From Thioalkalivibrio sp. AKL19 (lineage in GTDB: Bacteria > Pseudomonadota > Gammaproteobacteria > Ectothiorhodospirales > Ectothiorhodospiraceae), in assembly GCF_000420165.1 (NCBI RefSeq), contig NZ_ATUK01000010.1, positions 372,001 through 436,000 on the forward strand: a stretch of 64,000 nt of DNA, given 5' to 3'. Position 1 is the first letter of the stretch, and the number at the start of each line of letters is the position of its first letter. The notes under the pieces were generated by a model. That model was not told the origin of the DNA. It did not search any database and worked only from the letters and a program-made list of their open reading frames with translations. Below are positions 46,959-55,679 of the stretch, piece after piece. A program made the position numbers and the translations under genes.

Positions 46959-47744
46959 TCAGGCCGCCAGCGTGACCGCGAAACCGGAGGCCAGCGCCAG
47001 CATTGCCCCGGCCGTCAGTATCAGGCGCAGGCCCAGATACCCGCGCGGCAGCGCCCTGCGCTGCAGGCTCAGCCGGTCCACCCACAGCACCCCGAGGAAC
47101 AGCACCGTCAGGGTCATCAGGGCCTCCGGCAGCGGCTGCAGCACAGCCAGCCAGGCCAGGATGGACGGCACCACCGCCCAGACCGGGGCCGAGAGCGGCC
47201 CCACCCGATGCTGCCGATCCGCCAGGTAGATCCCCCAGTGGATCGCCCCCAGGAACGACAGGATCACCGCACCATAGAGCGCCAGGGCCTCCAGCGCGAA
47301 AGCCTGCCATTCGGGCTGGGCCATCCAGGCGCCCATCCCGAGGAACGCAAAGGGTAGCAGGCCGCCGAATCCGAGGACCTGCAGCGCGGGCGACGGCGCG
47401 TCCGGTCGCGGCCCGTCGCCGCGCGCCTGCAAGGCCCGGTGACCCAGGTACTCGCGCAGTTCCGGAAGCCCGCCGATCACGCCCTCGCGCGAGATGAACA
47501 GGGGCAGCACCGAGGCACCGGTGGCCTGTTGCAGCGCGTGGAACTGCTCGCGGTTGTGCGCTGATCCCATGCCCCACTCGAGCCGCTGCCAGCGTCCGGG
47601 GGCCGTTGCTTGCAACAGCGCCTCGGCATCACGGAAGTCGGAAAGCCCGGAGGTGATCCCCACGATCTCGTGGGTGACCAAAGCCTCGCGGACCTCCGCC
47701 GGCCACTCGGGGACCCCGGCTGCTGGTTTTTCATTCGTGCTCAC
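46959..47744 (-). CDS. Glutaredoxin-like domain (no active-site Cys) fused to DUF3429
   Basis: A 261-residue protein from GTG 47744 (GGGAGAAG upstream). The N-terminal part (about 20-105) follows the glutaredoxin pattern through its final strands (SVLPLFISREGVIGGLPELREYLG), but the CxxC site position reads GITSGLSD, without cysteines. After a linker comes the multi-helix DUF3429 domain (about 125-255): GFGGLLPFAFLGMGAW, ALALYGAVILSFLGAIHWG and WVDRLSLQRRALPRGYL. Function unknown. It is divergent from the FAD-oxidoreductase operon and next to folE. Confidence 0.75.
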   Translation of the reverse strand: MSTNEKPAAGVPEWPAEVREALVTHEIVGITSGLSDFRDAEALLQATAPGRWQRLEWGMGSAHNREQFHALQQATGASVLPLFISREGVIGGLPELREYLGHRALQARGDGPRPDAPSPALQVLGFGGLLPFAFLGMGAWMAQPEWQAFALEALALYGAVILSFLGAIHWGIYLADRQHRVGPLSAPVWAVVPSILAWLAVLQPLPEALMTLTVLFLGVLWVDRLSLQRRALPRGYLGLRLILTAGAMLALASGFAVTLAA

Positions 47745-47821
47745 GATCCGCTTCTCCCTTGCGCCTGTTTCGCGTCGGCCCGCACCCGTATTGGAAACCC
47801 GGGAACTTTCGTTTGCCACCA

Positions 47822-47858
47822 TTTACAAAGATTGTACAGATATTGTATAAGATGTACA
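47822..47858. promoter_or_regulatory. Four ~11-bp-spaced T-N2-ACA repeats; CarH/LitR-type operator candidate
   Basis: TTTACA (47822), TGTACA (47833), TGTATA (47844) and TGTACA (47853) begin at intervals of 11, 11 and 9 bases. B12-dependent MerR photoreceptors (CarH/LitR) bind tandem ~11-bp repeats with a T-N2-ACA core that overlap the -35/-10 region. Here TTTACA and TATAAG (47846-47851, spacing 18) could be those boxes for the plus-strand operon. The gene content downstream is typical of such light- or singlet-oxygen-responsive operons. No LitR gene lies in the window. Confidence 0.6.
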
Positions 47859-47887
47859 TCGCCCTTGGGGCCCCGGGAGTCACCACC

Positions 47888-49270
47888 ATGCAACGCTCGC
47901 GTATCGCCGTCATCGGTGGAGGCATCGCAGGCCTGTCCGCCGCCTGGATCCTGCAGACCCGCCACCAGGTGCAGCTGTTCGAATCGGAAGCCGAACTCGG
48001 GGGCCACGCCCGCACGGTGGAGGTGCCCGACCCACAGGGCCGCACCGCCATCGATACCGGCTTCGTGGTCTACAACGAGCGCAACTACCCCCTGCTGACC
48101 CGCCTGTTCGCGGAGCTGGGCGTCGCCACGCAGGATACGGACATGTCGTTCGGGTACTCGCGCCAGCCCGACGGGGTGGAGTACGCGGGCTCGGACCTCA
48201 ACACCCTGTTCGCCCAGCGGCGCAACCTGGTGCGCCCGCGCTTCCTGCGCATGGCCACCGACATCCTGCGCTTCAACCGCCTGGGCAAGGGGCTGTTCGA
48301 GCGCCGCGAGAGCCCGGAGGGCACGCTTGGTGGTTTCCTCGACCGACACCGCCTGGGTCGCGGCTTCACCGAGGACTACCTGCTGCCGATGGCCGCGGCG
48401 ATCTGGTCCTGCCCGCCGGATGAAATCCGCGAATTCCCGGCCACCAGCTTCCTGCAGTTCTTCCACAACCACGGCCTGCTGGATCTGCGTGACCGGCCCC
48501 AGTGGCGCACGGTCACGGGGGGCAGCCGTGAATACGTCCACCGCCTGGCGCGGCGTCTGGAGCCCGGTTGCGTGGTCCACGAGCCGGTGCGCGCGGTCAT
48601 GCCCGAGGCCGGCCAGTGGCGGGTACTGACCGATGCCCAGGCAATCGGCTTCGATGCCGTGGTGTTCGCCTGTCACGCCAATACCGCGCGCTGGTTGCTG
48701 AACGGGGCCGACCCCGCCCGCGATCGCCTGCTGTCGGCCTGTCGCTTCCAGGCCAACCATGCGGTGCTGCACACCGACCCCGCCCTGATGCCGCGCTCGC
48801 GTCGCGTGTGGTCCTCCTGGAACTACCTCTCCGGGCGCACCACCCAGGCGCGCGACCGCGTCTCCGTGTCCTACTGGATGAACCGCCTGCATCGCCTGGA
48901 CCGCAGGGAGGACTACATCATCAGCCTGAACCCCTGGCGCGACCCGCATCCGAACCACGTACTTGGCGAACAGCACTGGGAGCACCCCGTCATGGACAGC
49001 GCGGCGGAGAAGGCACGCCAGCGGCTCGCGGCGACCCAGGGCGAGGACGGCCTGTATTTCGCCGGCGCGTGGATGGGCTACGGTTTTCACGAGGACGGCC
49101 TGCGCTCGGCCGTCCATGTCGGGCAGGCGCTGGGTATCGAAGCGCCCTGGTCGCACCCGGCGCAAGCACCCAATGCCCCGGCGCGACCCGGCCACGTACC
49201 GGAATCCACCGTCCACGGCGGCGGCACGACCCCGGTCGGCGCTCCGGCCGCGCAATCGCGGAACACCTGA
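47888..49270 (+). CDS. FAD-dependent amine-oxidase-like oxidoreductase
   Basis: A 460-residue protein from ATG 47888. The dinucleotide-binding motif is IAVIGGGIAGLSAAW (about residue 6), with the second FAD motif ESEAELGGHARTVEV and FVVYNERNYPLLTRLFAELG typical of the COG2907 group. The C-terminal FAD contact is LYFAGAWMGYGFHEDGLRSA. COG2907 enzymes are regularly encoded with DUF1365 and a cyclopropane-fatty-acid synthase-like gene, as here; some such sets modify unsaturated fatty acids. First gene of a five-gene operon in which every junction overlaps. Confidence 0.9.
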   Translation: MQRSRIAVIGGGIAGLSAAWILQTRHQVQLFESEAELGGHARTVEVPDPQGRTAIDTGFVVYNERNYPLLTRLFAELGVATQDTDMSFGYSRQPDGVEYAGSDLNTLFAQRRNLVRPRFLRMATDILRFNRLGKGLFERRESPEGTLGGFLDRHRLGRGFTEDYLLPMAAAIWSCPPDEIREFPATSFLQFFHNHGLLDLRDRPQWRTVTGGSREYVHRLARRLEPGCVVHEPVRAVMPEAGQWRVLTDAQAIGFDAVVFACHANTARWLLNGADPARDRLLSACRFQANHAVLHTDPALMPRSRRVWSSWNYLSGRTTQARDRVSVSYWMNRLHRLDRREDYIISLNPWRDPHPNHVLGEQHWEHPVMDSAAEKARQRLAATQGEDGLYFAGAWMGYGFHEDGLRSAVHVGQALGIEAPWSHPAQAPNAPARPGHVPESTVHGGGTTPVGAPAAQSRNT

Positions 49271-50040
49271 TGGACGCCGCCCTCGTCCACGGCACGGTGA
49301 TGCACCAGCGGTTTTTCCCGCAGCAGTATCGCTTTCGCTACCCGGTCATCGGCGCGCTGTTCGACATCGACCGCCTTCCGGACACCACCCGCCGCTGCCG
49401 TCTGTTCTCGCTGAATCGCTTCAACCTGTTCAGCCTGCGCACCCGCGACCACGGCCCACGCGACGGACGCCCCTGGCGCCCGTGGATCGAGGCCCACCTG
49501 GCCGAACACGCCATCGACCTGGCCGGCGGCCCGATTCACCTGCTGACCATGCCGCGCGTCCTCGGGCACGCCTTCAACCCGCTCAGTGTCTGGTACGCCC
49601 GGCATGCCGACGGCGACCTGCGCGCCATCCTGCTGGAGGTGCGCAATACCTTCGGCGAGCATCACCACTACCTGCTGCACGAGAACGGCGCCCCCATGGC
49701 CCTCCCCGTGCGCCAGGAAAAGAACAAGGCCTTCCACGTCTCACCGTTCATCGACATGCACGCGCGCTACGCCTTCACCCTGACGCCGCCGCGCCTGCAG
49801 TCCGGCGCATCGCTGCGCATCGCGATCAACGAATACCAGGACCAGGACCTGATGCTGGTGGCCTCGCAACACGGGCGCCTGCGCCCGTTCAGCGACAGCG
49901 CGCTGCTGGCCGCCTTCCTGAAGAAACCCTGGATGACCCTCAAGATCCTGCCGCTGATCCACTGGCAGGCTCTCAGAATCTGGTGGCGCGGCGGGCGCTA
50001 TCACCCACGGCCCGCACCCCCCGCACAGGAGATCGACTAA
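49270..50040 (+). CDS. DUF1365 family protein
   Basis: A 256-residue protein. The start overlaps the upstream stop by one base (TGATG). Family hallmarks are the N-terminal LVHGTVMHQRFFPQQYRFRYPV, LTMPRVLGHAFNPLSVWYA, LLEVRNTFGEHHHYLL and KAFHVSPFIDM. Biochemical function is unknown. Conserved His/Arg residues suggest ligand or lipid binding. The invariable linkage to the FAD oxidoreductase and CFA-synthase-like genes points to membrane lipid modification. Confidence 0.92.
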   Translation: MDAALVHGTVMHQRFFPQQYRFRYPVIGALFDIDRLPDTTRRCRLFSLNRFNLFSLRTRDHGPRDGRPWRPWIEAHLAEHAIDLAGGPIHLLTMPRVLGHAFNPLSVWYARHADGDLRAILLEVRNTFGEHHHYLLHENGAPMALPVRQEKNKAFHVSPFIDMHARYAFTLTPPRLQSGASLRIAINEYQDQDLMLVASQHGRLRPFSDSALLAAFLKKPWMTLKILPLIHWQALRIWWRGGRYHPRPAPPAQEID

Positions 50041-51296
50041 TGGCCCTCGACCACATCGACACCCCGCAGGAAGGCACGGCCCGGCGCGACTGGGCCCTGC
50101 GCCTGGTCGCCCGCGCCCTGAAAGACATCGACACCGGGCAGATCACCCTGATCGGTCCGTCCGGCGACCGCATCACCTTGCGCGGGCGCAAGGCCGGCGT
50201 CGAGGCGGTATGGCACTTCCGCCGCCCGTGGCGGGCCATCCTGCGCCTGCTGCGCCACGGCGATATCGGCTTCGCCGAAGGCTTCATCAGTGGCGACTGG
50301 ATCACCCCCGACCTGCAGACGCTGCTGCGCTTCGCCACCGACAACGAACAGGCCCTTGCGCCGATGGCCGAGCGCCCGACATGGCAGCGCGCCATCGACC
50401 GCATGCGCCACTGGATGCACCGCAACAGTCGCCGCGGAAGCCGCGCCAATATTCGCTTCCACTACGATCTCGGCAACGACTTCTACAACCTGTGGCTGGA
50501 CCGCACGATGAGCTATTCATCGGCACTGTTCACCCGCGGCGACGAGGCCCTGGAACTGGCCCAGGCGCAGAAGTACACGCGCCTGCTGGATCAGCTGAAC
50601 GCCGAGCCCGGCGCACACATCCTCGAGATCGGCTGCGGCTGGGGCGGCTTTGCCGAGATGGCCGCGCAGCGTGGCTACCGCGTCACCGGCGTGACACTCT
50701 CGCAGGAGCAACTCGACTATGCCCGCGCCCGCATCGAACGCGCCGGCCTGAGCGACCGCGTGGAGCTGCGTCTGCAGGACTATCGCGACCTGCAGGGCAC
50801 CTTTGATCACGTGGTCTCGATCGAGATGTTCGAGGCCGTGGGCGAACACTGGTGGCCGACCTTCTTCGCCAAGGTCCGCAGCTGCCTGCGCCCGGGCGGC
50901 CGCGCGGCGCTGCAGGTCATCACCATCGCGGAAGAGGCCTTCGAGTACTACCGCCGCAACGCGGACTTCATCCAGCTCTACATCTTCCCCGGTGGCATGC
51001 TGCCCTCGGTCCCGCGCTTCAACGCGGAAGCCGAGCGCGCCGGGCTCACGGTCGAGGACCAGGCCCTGTTCGGCGAGGACTACGCGCGCACCCTGCGCCA
51101 CTGGCACCGGGAGGTCCGCCAGGCGGAGCCGGTCATCGAGGCGCTGGGCTACTCGCAGTCGTTCCTGCGCATGTGGCGCTACTACCTCGCCTATTGCGAG
51201 GTCGGCTTCGACACCGCCCGCGTGAACCTGATGCAGGCGGTTCTGCAAAGCCCCGTCCAGCCCGCCGCGCCGGGCCATGACCCCGCGAACCGATGA
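50040..51296 (+). CDS. Cyclopropane-fatty-acyl-phospholipid synthase-like methyltransferase
   Basis: A 418-residue enzyme. The N-terminal lipid-binding part (about 40-115) has GDIGFAEGFISGDWITPDL. NIRFHYDLGNDFYNLWLD and TMSYSSALF are diagnostic. The SAM motif is ILEIGCGWGGFAEMA (about 195), followed by GVTLSQEQLDYARAR, SIEMFEAVGEHWW, FIQLYIFPGGMLPS and YYLAYCEVGFD. It adds a methylene or methyl to double bonds of membrane lipids. In this gene context it may be a specialised version rather than the general Cfa. The start overlaps the preceding TAA by one base. Confidence 0.94.
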   Translation: MALDHIDTPQEGTARRDWALRLVARALKDIDTGQITLIGPSGDRITLRGRKAGVEAVWHFRRPWRAILRLLRHGDIGFAEGFISGDWITPDLQTLLRFATDNEQALAPMAERPTWQRAIDRMRHWMHRNSRRGSRANIRFHYDLGNDFYNLWLDRTMSYSSALFTRGDEALELAQAQKYTRLLDQLNAEPGAHILEIGCGWGGFAEMAAQRGYRVTGVTLSQEQLDYARARIERAGLSDRVELRLQDYRDLQGTFDHVVSIEMFEAVGEHWWPTFFAKVRSCLRPGGRAALQVITIAEEAFEYYRRNADFIQLYIFPGGMLPSVPRFNAEAERAGLTVEDQALFGEDYARTLRHWHREVRQAEPVIEALGYSQSFLRMWRYYLAYCEVGFDTARVNLMQAVLQSPVQPAAPGHDPANR

Positions 51297-52641
51297 GGTG
51301 AGCACCCTTCGCTGGCCGCGACTGTTCGCCTACGGCGGCCTGGGCATGCCCCTGGCCGTCCTCGGCCTGCCGCTGTATGTCTTCCTGCCCACCCACTATG
51401 CCGAGCACACCGGCCTGGGCGTCACCCTGGTGGGCGTCTTTCTGCTGCTGGCACGGCTGCTCGATGTCGTCACCGACCCGCTGATCGGACATCTGTCCGA
51501 CCGCATCCCCGGCGCCTGGCGGCGGCGCGCGGTCATGCTGGCGGGCGTCCCGCTGCTGCTGATTGCCGCGCCCTTCCTGTTCCGCCCGCCGGCCGATGCC
51601 GGCGCCTGGTATCTGCTGCTCTTCAGCACCCTGGTTTATCTCGGCTGGACACTGGTCGCCCTGCCCTATGCCGCCTGGGGCGCCGAGCTCTCCGGCGACT
51701 ACCACGAGCGCTCGCGCATCACCGCCGCGCGCGAGGGCTTCGTCGTACTGGGCACGGTAACGGCCGCCGCGCTCCCCGCGGTCCTGGGCCTGCAGGACGA
51801 TGCCGGCGCGGCCCTGGCCACCCTTGCAGTCCTGCTGTGGGTGCTGCTGCCGATCGCCTTCGTCGTCCTGCTCTGGCGGGTGCCGGAGCGCCCGGGGCGT
51901 CTGGCACCGGTGCCCTGGCGCGCCGGCTGGACCCTGCTGCGGTCCAACCAACCGTTCCGCCGCCTGGTCCTCGCCTGGGTCTTGAACGGCACTGCCAACG
52001 CCATCCCGGCCACCCTGTTCCTGTTGTTCATCACCCACGTGCTGGAGGCCCCCGGACACGCCGGGCCACTGCTGCTGGTCTACTTTGCCACCGGCATCCT
52101 CGCGCTGCCCCTGTGGCTGCGCCTCGCCCGCCGGCTGCCCAAGCACCGGGTGTGGACGCTCTCGATGCTGCTCGCCTCGGCCTTCTTTATCTGGGTCCCG
52201 TTCCTCGGTTCCGGCGACGTGCTCGCGTTCTACGCCATCACCGTATTGACCGGGCTCAGCCTCGGTGTGGACCTGGCGCTGCCGGCCGCGATGCAGGCCG
52301 ACGTGATCGACCAGGACACCGCCGACGGCGGCGGCGAACGCGCCGGGCTGTTCTTCGGGCTGTGGGGCATGGCCACCAAGCTGGCGCTGGCGCCCGCCGT
52401 CGGGCTCAGCTTCCCGCTGCTGGGTCTGGCCGGCTTCTCGGCCGACGGCGACAACGGCCCCACCGCCCTGCTCGTGCTGGCGCTGGCCTACGCCGGCCTG
52501 CCGGTGTTGTTCAAGCTCGCGGCGATGGCCCTGATCTGGCGCTTCCCGATCGACGCCGACGCCCAGCACGCCCTGCGCGAACGCATCCACGCGCGCGAAC
52601 GCGCGACCACCCTCGTCCAGCCCGGAGGCACTGCCCCATGA
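51277..52641 (+). CDS. MFS transporter of the GPH/MelB type
   Basis: A 454-residue membrane protein with about twelve transmembrane helices. The N-terminal domain has LLARLLDVVTDPLIGHLSDR, the MelB/GPH signature, and LPYAAWGAELSGDYHERSRI. ATG 51277 overlaps the CFA-synthase gene by 20 bases; GTG 51298 is the alternative. GPH members co-transport small molecules with cations. In this operon type the protein is often encoded between the CFA synthase and the chalcone-isomerase-like gene. The substrate, perhaps a lipid-related compound, is unknown. Confidence 0.88.
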   Translation: MTPRTDEVSTLRWPRLFAYGGLGMPLAVLGLPLYVFLPTHYAEHTGLGVTLVGVFLLLARLLDVVTDPLIGHLSDRIPGAWRRRAVMLAGVPLLLIAAPFLFRPPADAGAWYLLLFSTLVYLGWTLVALPYAAWGAELSGDYHERSRITAAREGFVVLGTVTAAALPAVLGLQDDAGAALATLAVLLWVLLPIAFVVLLWRVPERPGRLAPVPWRAGWTLLRSNQPFRRLVLAWVLNGTANAIPATLFLLFITHVLEAPGHAGPLLLVYFATGILALPLWLRLARRLPKHRVWTLSMLLASAFFIWVPFLGSGDVLAFYAITVLTGLSLGVDLALPAAMQADVIDQDTADGGGERAGLFFGLWGMATKLALAPAVGLSFPLLGLAGFSADGDNGPTALLVLALAYAGLPVLFKLAAMALIWRFPIDADAQHALRERIHARERATTLVQPGGTAP

Positions 52642-53231
52642 AACCCCGCACCCAACCGGTCCGTTTCGCGACCTCGCTCGCGGCCACGCTGATGCTGGCC
52701 CTGTTCATCGCCGCCCCGGCCACGGCCGCCACCGAGATCGACGGTGTGCGCTTCGCCGACTCGGTCACCATCGACGATACGACCGTTCCGCTGCGCGCGG
52801 GCCGGCTCTACCGCTACACCATCTTCCGCGTCTACATCGGCGCACTCTACGTGCCCCAGAACGTTGCACCGGAGGCTGTGCTGACAGCCGACGTGCCCAA
52901 ACGGCTGGAACTGGAATACCTGCGCGCCATCAGCGCCGACGACTTCCGCAAGAGCGGTAACCGCCTGCTCGAGGACCAGCAGGAGGCGGAGACCCTGGCG
53001 GCGCTGGCCGATCGGCTCGACACCTTTAACGCCGCCTACCGCGACATGGAGGCCGGCGACCGCTACGCGCTCGAATACCGCCCGGGCCGCGGCACGCGGT
53101 TGCTGCAGAACGGCACGCCCCTGGTCGAGGTCCCCGGCCGCGACTTCGCCGAGGCCTACTTCGGTATCTGGCTCCACCCGGAACAACCCCTGTCCCGCCG
53201 CTTCCGCGACACCCTCATCGGCCAGCGCTAG
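52638..53231 (+). CDS. Secreted chalcone-isomerase-like protein
   Basis: A 197-residue protein starting in an ATGA overlap. A signal peptide ends in ATAATEIDG. The mature part matches the bacterial chalcone-isomerase-like fold: GVRFADSVTI, YRYTIFRVYIGALYVPQ, LELEYLRAISADDFRKS, VPGRDFAEAYFGIWLHPEQP and the C-terminal LRDTLIG-type helix. These proteins bind fatty acids and lack chalcone isomerase activity in general. Last gene of the five-gene operon, followed by REP sequence. Confidence 0.87.
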   Translation: MKPRTQPVRFATSLAATLMLALFIAAPATAATEIDGVRFADSVTIDDTTVPLRAGRLYRYTIFRVYIGALYVPQNVAPEAVLTADVPKRLELEYLRAISADDFRKSGNRLLEDQQEAETLAALADRLDTFNAAYRDMEAGDRYALEYRPGRGTRLLQNGTPLVEVPGRDFAEAYFGIWLHPEQPLSRRFRDTLIGQR

Positions 53232-53266
53232 AGTCTCCGCCTCGCGCGCGCGTGATTTCGCCAACC

Positions 53267-53368
53267 TGTCATTGCGAGGCGCAAAGCGAGGCAATCGCCC
53301 GGTCTCTGGCACCGCACCCATGCCGTGCCCGCCATGGCGAGACGCGAAGCGGCGGGGCGATCGCCTCG
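53267..53368. repeat. Pair of REP palindromes (CATTGCGAGG family)
   Basis: TGTCATTGCGAGGCGCAAAG continuing CGAGGCAATCGCCC (53267-53300), and GCCATGGCGAGACGCGAAGC continuing GGCGGGGCGATCGCCTC (53331-53368). Same family as the cluster at 2800-2988. The remaining part of the gap 53232-53606 shows only the start region of the next gene. Confidence 0.72.
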
Positions 53369-53606
53369 CCCTGTCACGTGGCCGCATCCTGAGTCGCCAC
53401 GCGGCGCGCGCAATCATGCGCCTTCCTGCCGGGCACACCCGACCTCGTACAGCCCGCGTTTCGCGAAACCCTTCACAGGAAGATTCCCCGAACCTGGACT
53501 AGACTCTTTCGTCCGGGGCCAGGGCCAGGACGGCCAGGAGCCAGCACCACCCGGTTCGCCCGCGCGGGCGTGGCTCCTTCCAACGGCACGCCGGAGGAGG
53601 ATACCC

Positions 53607-54110
53607 ATGCAGCATCCCATCACCTTCCGGGAGGCCACCTGGCCTGCCGATGCCGACGCACTGGCCCGCATCCGCTGCGAGGTCTTCGTCGAGGAACAGG
53701 GCGTACCCGAGGCACTCGAATTCGACGGCCTGGACGCCGCCGCCCTGCACTGGCTGGCCACCGGGCCGGGGGAGGAACCGGTCGGCACCCTGCGCATGCT
53801 GCCCTCCGGCCAGATCGGCCGCATGGCCGTGCGCGAACCCTGGCGCGGGCACGGCATCGGCTCGCGCCTGCTGGACTGCGCCCTCCTGGCCGCTGCCCGC
53901 CACGGCTGGCGCGAGGTCTGGCTGAACGCTCAGGACAGTCGCATCGGGTTCTATGCGCGCCACGACTTCTTCATCATCAGTGACACCTTCGAGGACGCCG
54001 GCATCCCTCACCGCCGCATGCTCCACCGCATCCACAACCCGACCCCACGACCCCACCAACCCTGGAGTCGTCCGAGCGAGGGCCTGGCCACGCATCCGTT
54101 ATATCCCTAA
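53607..54110 (+). CDS. GNAT-family N-acetyltransferase
   Basis: A 167-residue enzyme. ATG 53607 is preceded by GGAGGAGG. The N-terminal IRCEVFVEEQGVPEALEFD, GTLRMLPSGQIGRMAVREPWRGHGIGSRLL (shown here in part: VREPWRGHGIGSRLL, the acetyl-CoA loop) and FYARHDFFI match the YjcF/ElaA-like GNAT group. The substrate is unknown. A Pro-rich tail of about 20 residues at the C-terminus is not part of the fold. Monocistronic, between two repeat clusters. Confidence 0.87.
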   Translation: MQHPITFREATWPADADALARIRCEVFVEEQGVPEALEFDGLDAAALHWLATGPGEEPVGTLRMLPSGQIGRMAVREPWRGHGIGSRLLDCALLAAARHGWREVWLNAQDSRIGFYARHDFFIISDTFEDAGIPHRRMLHRIHNPTPRPHQPWSRPSEGLATHPLYP

Positions 54111-54112
54111 CC

Positions 54113-54245
54113 GCAGGGTGCGTTGAGCTCTGCGAAACGCACCGCTCTCCGCGGCCGCTTGCACCACGCCCACGATGCGATTCGCTACGCTCATCCGCAT
54201 CCTGCGAGCAATTCTGTGGGAGCGTGCCTGCACGCGAATCGCCCC
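54113..54245. repeat. TAGGGTGCGTTGAGC palindrome copy 2 plus a GTGGGAGCG-type repeat
   Basis: Left arm GCAGGGTGCGTTGAGCTCTG then CGAAACGCACC (54113-54143). Right arm GATGCGATTCGCTACGCTCA then TCCGCATCCTGCG (54174-54206). Next to it CTGTGGGAGCGTGCCTGCAC then GCGAATCGCC (54214-54245) is a member of the repeat family well known from Pseudomonas. Confidence 0.75.
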
Positions 54246-54349
54246 GTCCAGATACCAACGAATTCAGCCGGCCCCCTGAGCCAGGCGAAACCACCACCGA
54301 ACCCAAAGATGCGAACCCACCGCCACTCCCCTATCCTGAGAGAAGGACC

Positions 54350-54853
54350 GTGGCCCCGAGCGAGACACCGATGCCTGCCCCCGAACGCGACCCGACCCTG
54401 ATCGACGCCGAGGCCCTGCTGGCCGAACTCCTGGCCGCCACCCGGCGGCGCCTCTGGCTGCACGGCCGCGTCGCCCTGCTGGCGGAGATCGCCGGCCCCG
54501 ACCTCGGCGCCGAGCTCGCCGGCATCGCGCGGCGCCACCGGCATACCGACATCCGCCTGCTGGTCGACGACGACCTGGCGCTCAAGGAACAGCTCCCCAG
54601 CCTGGTGGAGAGCATCAAGCGCCTGCCCAGCGCCGTCTCGGTACGCCGCCTGGAGGCCACCGAGGAAAGCCCGCTGACCGTAACCGCCATCGCCGACCAC
54701 AGCGGCTGGATGCAGCTCACCCAGGCCGGCGGGCGGCGCATCCTGCGCGGGGATGTCGACGATCGTCCCGGCACCCAGCGCGCCGTCCAGGACTTCGAGG
54801 CCAACTGGAGTCTCAGCGATGAAGCCGTCGAACTCCGCCGCCTCCTCGTCTGA
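54350..54853 (+). CDS. Conserved hypothetical protein, possibly phospholipase-D-fold fragment
   Basis: A 167-residue cytoplasmic protein. GTG 54350 follows GAGAGAAGGA; ATG 54371 is an alternative. The sequence further upstream in frame is repeat-derived. It has LLAATRRRLWLHGRVALLAEI, RHTDIRLLVDDD and GGRRILRGDVDDRPGTQRAV then FEANWSLS, a pattern reminiscent of the C-terminal half of PLD-like proteins but without an HKD motif. The secreted secretin-N-like gene follows after 10 bases. Function unknown. Confidence 0.6.
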   Translation: MAPSETPMPAPERDPTLIDAEALLAELLAATRRRLWLHGRVALLAEIAGPDLGAELAGIARRHRHTDIRLLVDDDLALKEQLPSLVESIKRLPSAVSVRRLEATEESPLTVTAIADHSGWMQLTQAGGRRILRGDVDDRPGTQRAVQDFEANWSLSDEAVELRRLLV

Positions 54854-54863
54854 CCCGCGTCTC

Positions 54864-55670
54864 ATGAAAGACCGCCGCCATATGCTCCGGGCCGCCCTCG
54901 CGCTGGCCGCCGGCACCCTGCTCCCTGGCCTCGCCGGCGCGCGTGAACCCCACGCCGAAGTCGCCGTCCTGCCGCTGCAGCACCGCCCGGCCCACAGTCT
55001 GCTGCCCGAACTCCAGGCCCTGTTCGGCGACACCGCCACCCTGCGCGGCGACGGCTTCCGCCTGCTGGTGCGCGCCGACGCCCGCACCCTCCAGCAGATC
55101 CGCGAGGTCGTCGCCGAACTTGACGCCCCGACCCAGGACCTCATCCTCTCCGTGCGCCGCCACAGCGACGCCCCGCGAACCGAACGCGGCGGCGGTATCG
55201 ACTTCGAGAGCGGCCCGGACGGCACCGAAGGGCGCATCACCACCCAGCGCCTGCGCACCACGCGCCGCGACGACCAGACCCAGCACCTGCGGCTGCGCGA
55301 AGGCACCGACGCCATCATCCTGGTCGGCGAGACCCGCACCGCCGGCTTCCGCATCATCCACGGCCGCGCCGGCGTCGGCATCGAACCCCTCCTGCAGGAC
55401 ACCGCTCGCGGCTTCCGCGTGCGCCCCCAGGTCCAGCCCGACGGCCGGGTGCGCGTGGCCATCTCCCAACTCCACGAACGCCCGCTGGCGCGCGGCGCCG
55501 TGGACCGCGACGCCGTCGACACCCAGCTCACCCTGGAGCCGGGCGCCTGGCACACCCTCGGCGGCGTCCACAGCGAGAGCGCCACCGAGCAACGCGGCCT
55601 CGCCTCCCGCCGCACCACCCGCGACCGCGACACCCTCACCCTCGAAATCCGCGTCGACCCCGTTCGCTAG
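54864..55670 (+). CDS. Exported protein resembling secretin N-terminal domains
   Basis: A 268-residue protein from ATG 54864. The N-terminus MKDRRHMLRAALALAAGTLL has twin Arg before a hydrophobic core, which may be a Tat-type signal. Then follows AEVAVLPLQHRPAHSLLPEL with LLVRADARTLQQIREVVAELD, which is the N1/N2-like repeat of GspD/PilQ secretins. The second half resembles the beta-rich start of the secretin domain but lacks the full pore region. Probably a periplasmic accessory protein. It lies 10 bases downstream of the preceding hypothetical gene. Confidence 0.65.
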   Translation: MKDRRHMLRAALALAAGTLLPGLAGAREPHAEVAVLPLQHRPAHSLLPELQALFGDTATLRGDGFRLLVRADARTLQQIREVVAELDAPTQDLILSVRRHSDAPRTERGGGIDFESGPDGTEGRITTQRLRTTRRDDQTQHLRLREGTDAIILVGETRTAGFRIIHGRAGVGIEPLLQDTARGFRVRPQVQPDGRVRVAISQLHERPLARGAVDRDAVDTQLTLEPGAWHTLGGVHSESATEQRGLASRRTTRDRDTLTLEIRVDPVR

Positions 55671-55679
55671 CCAGCTCCC

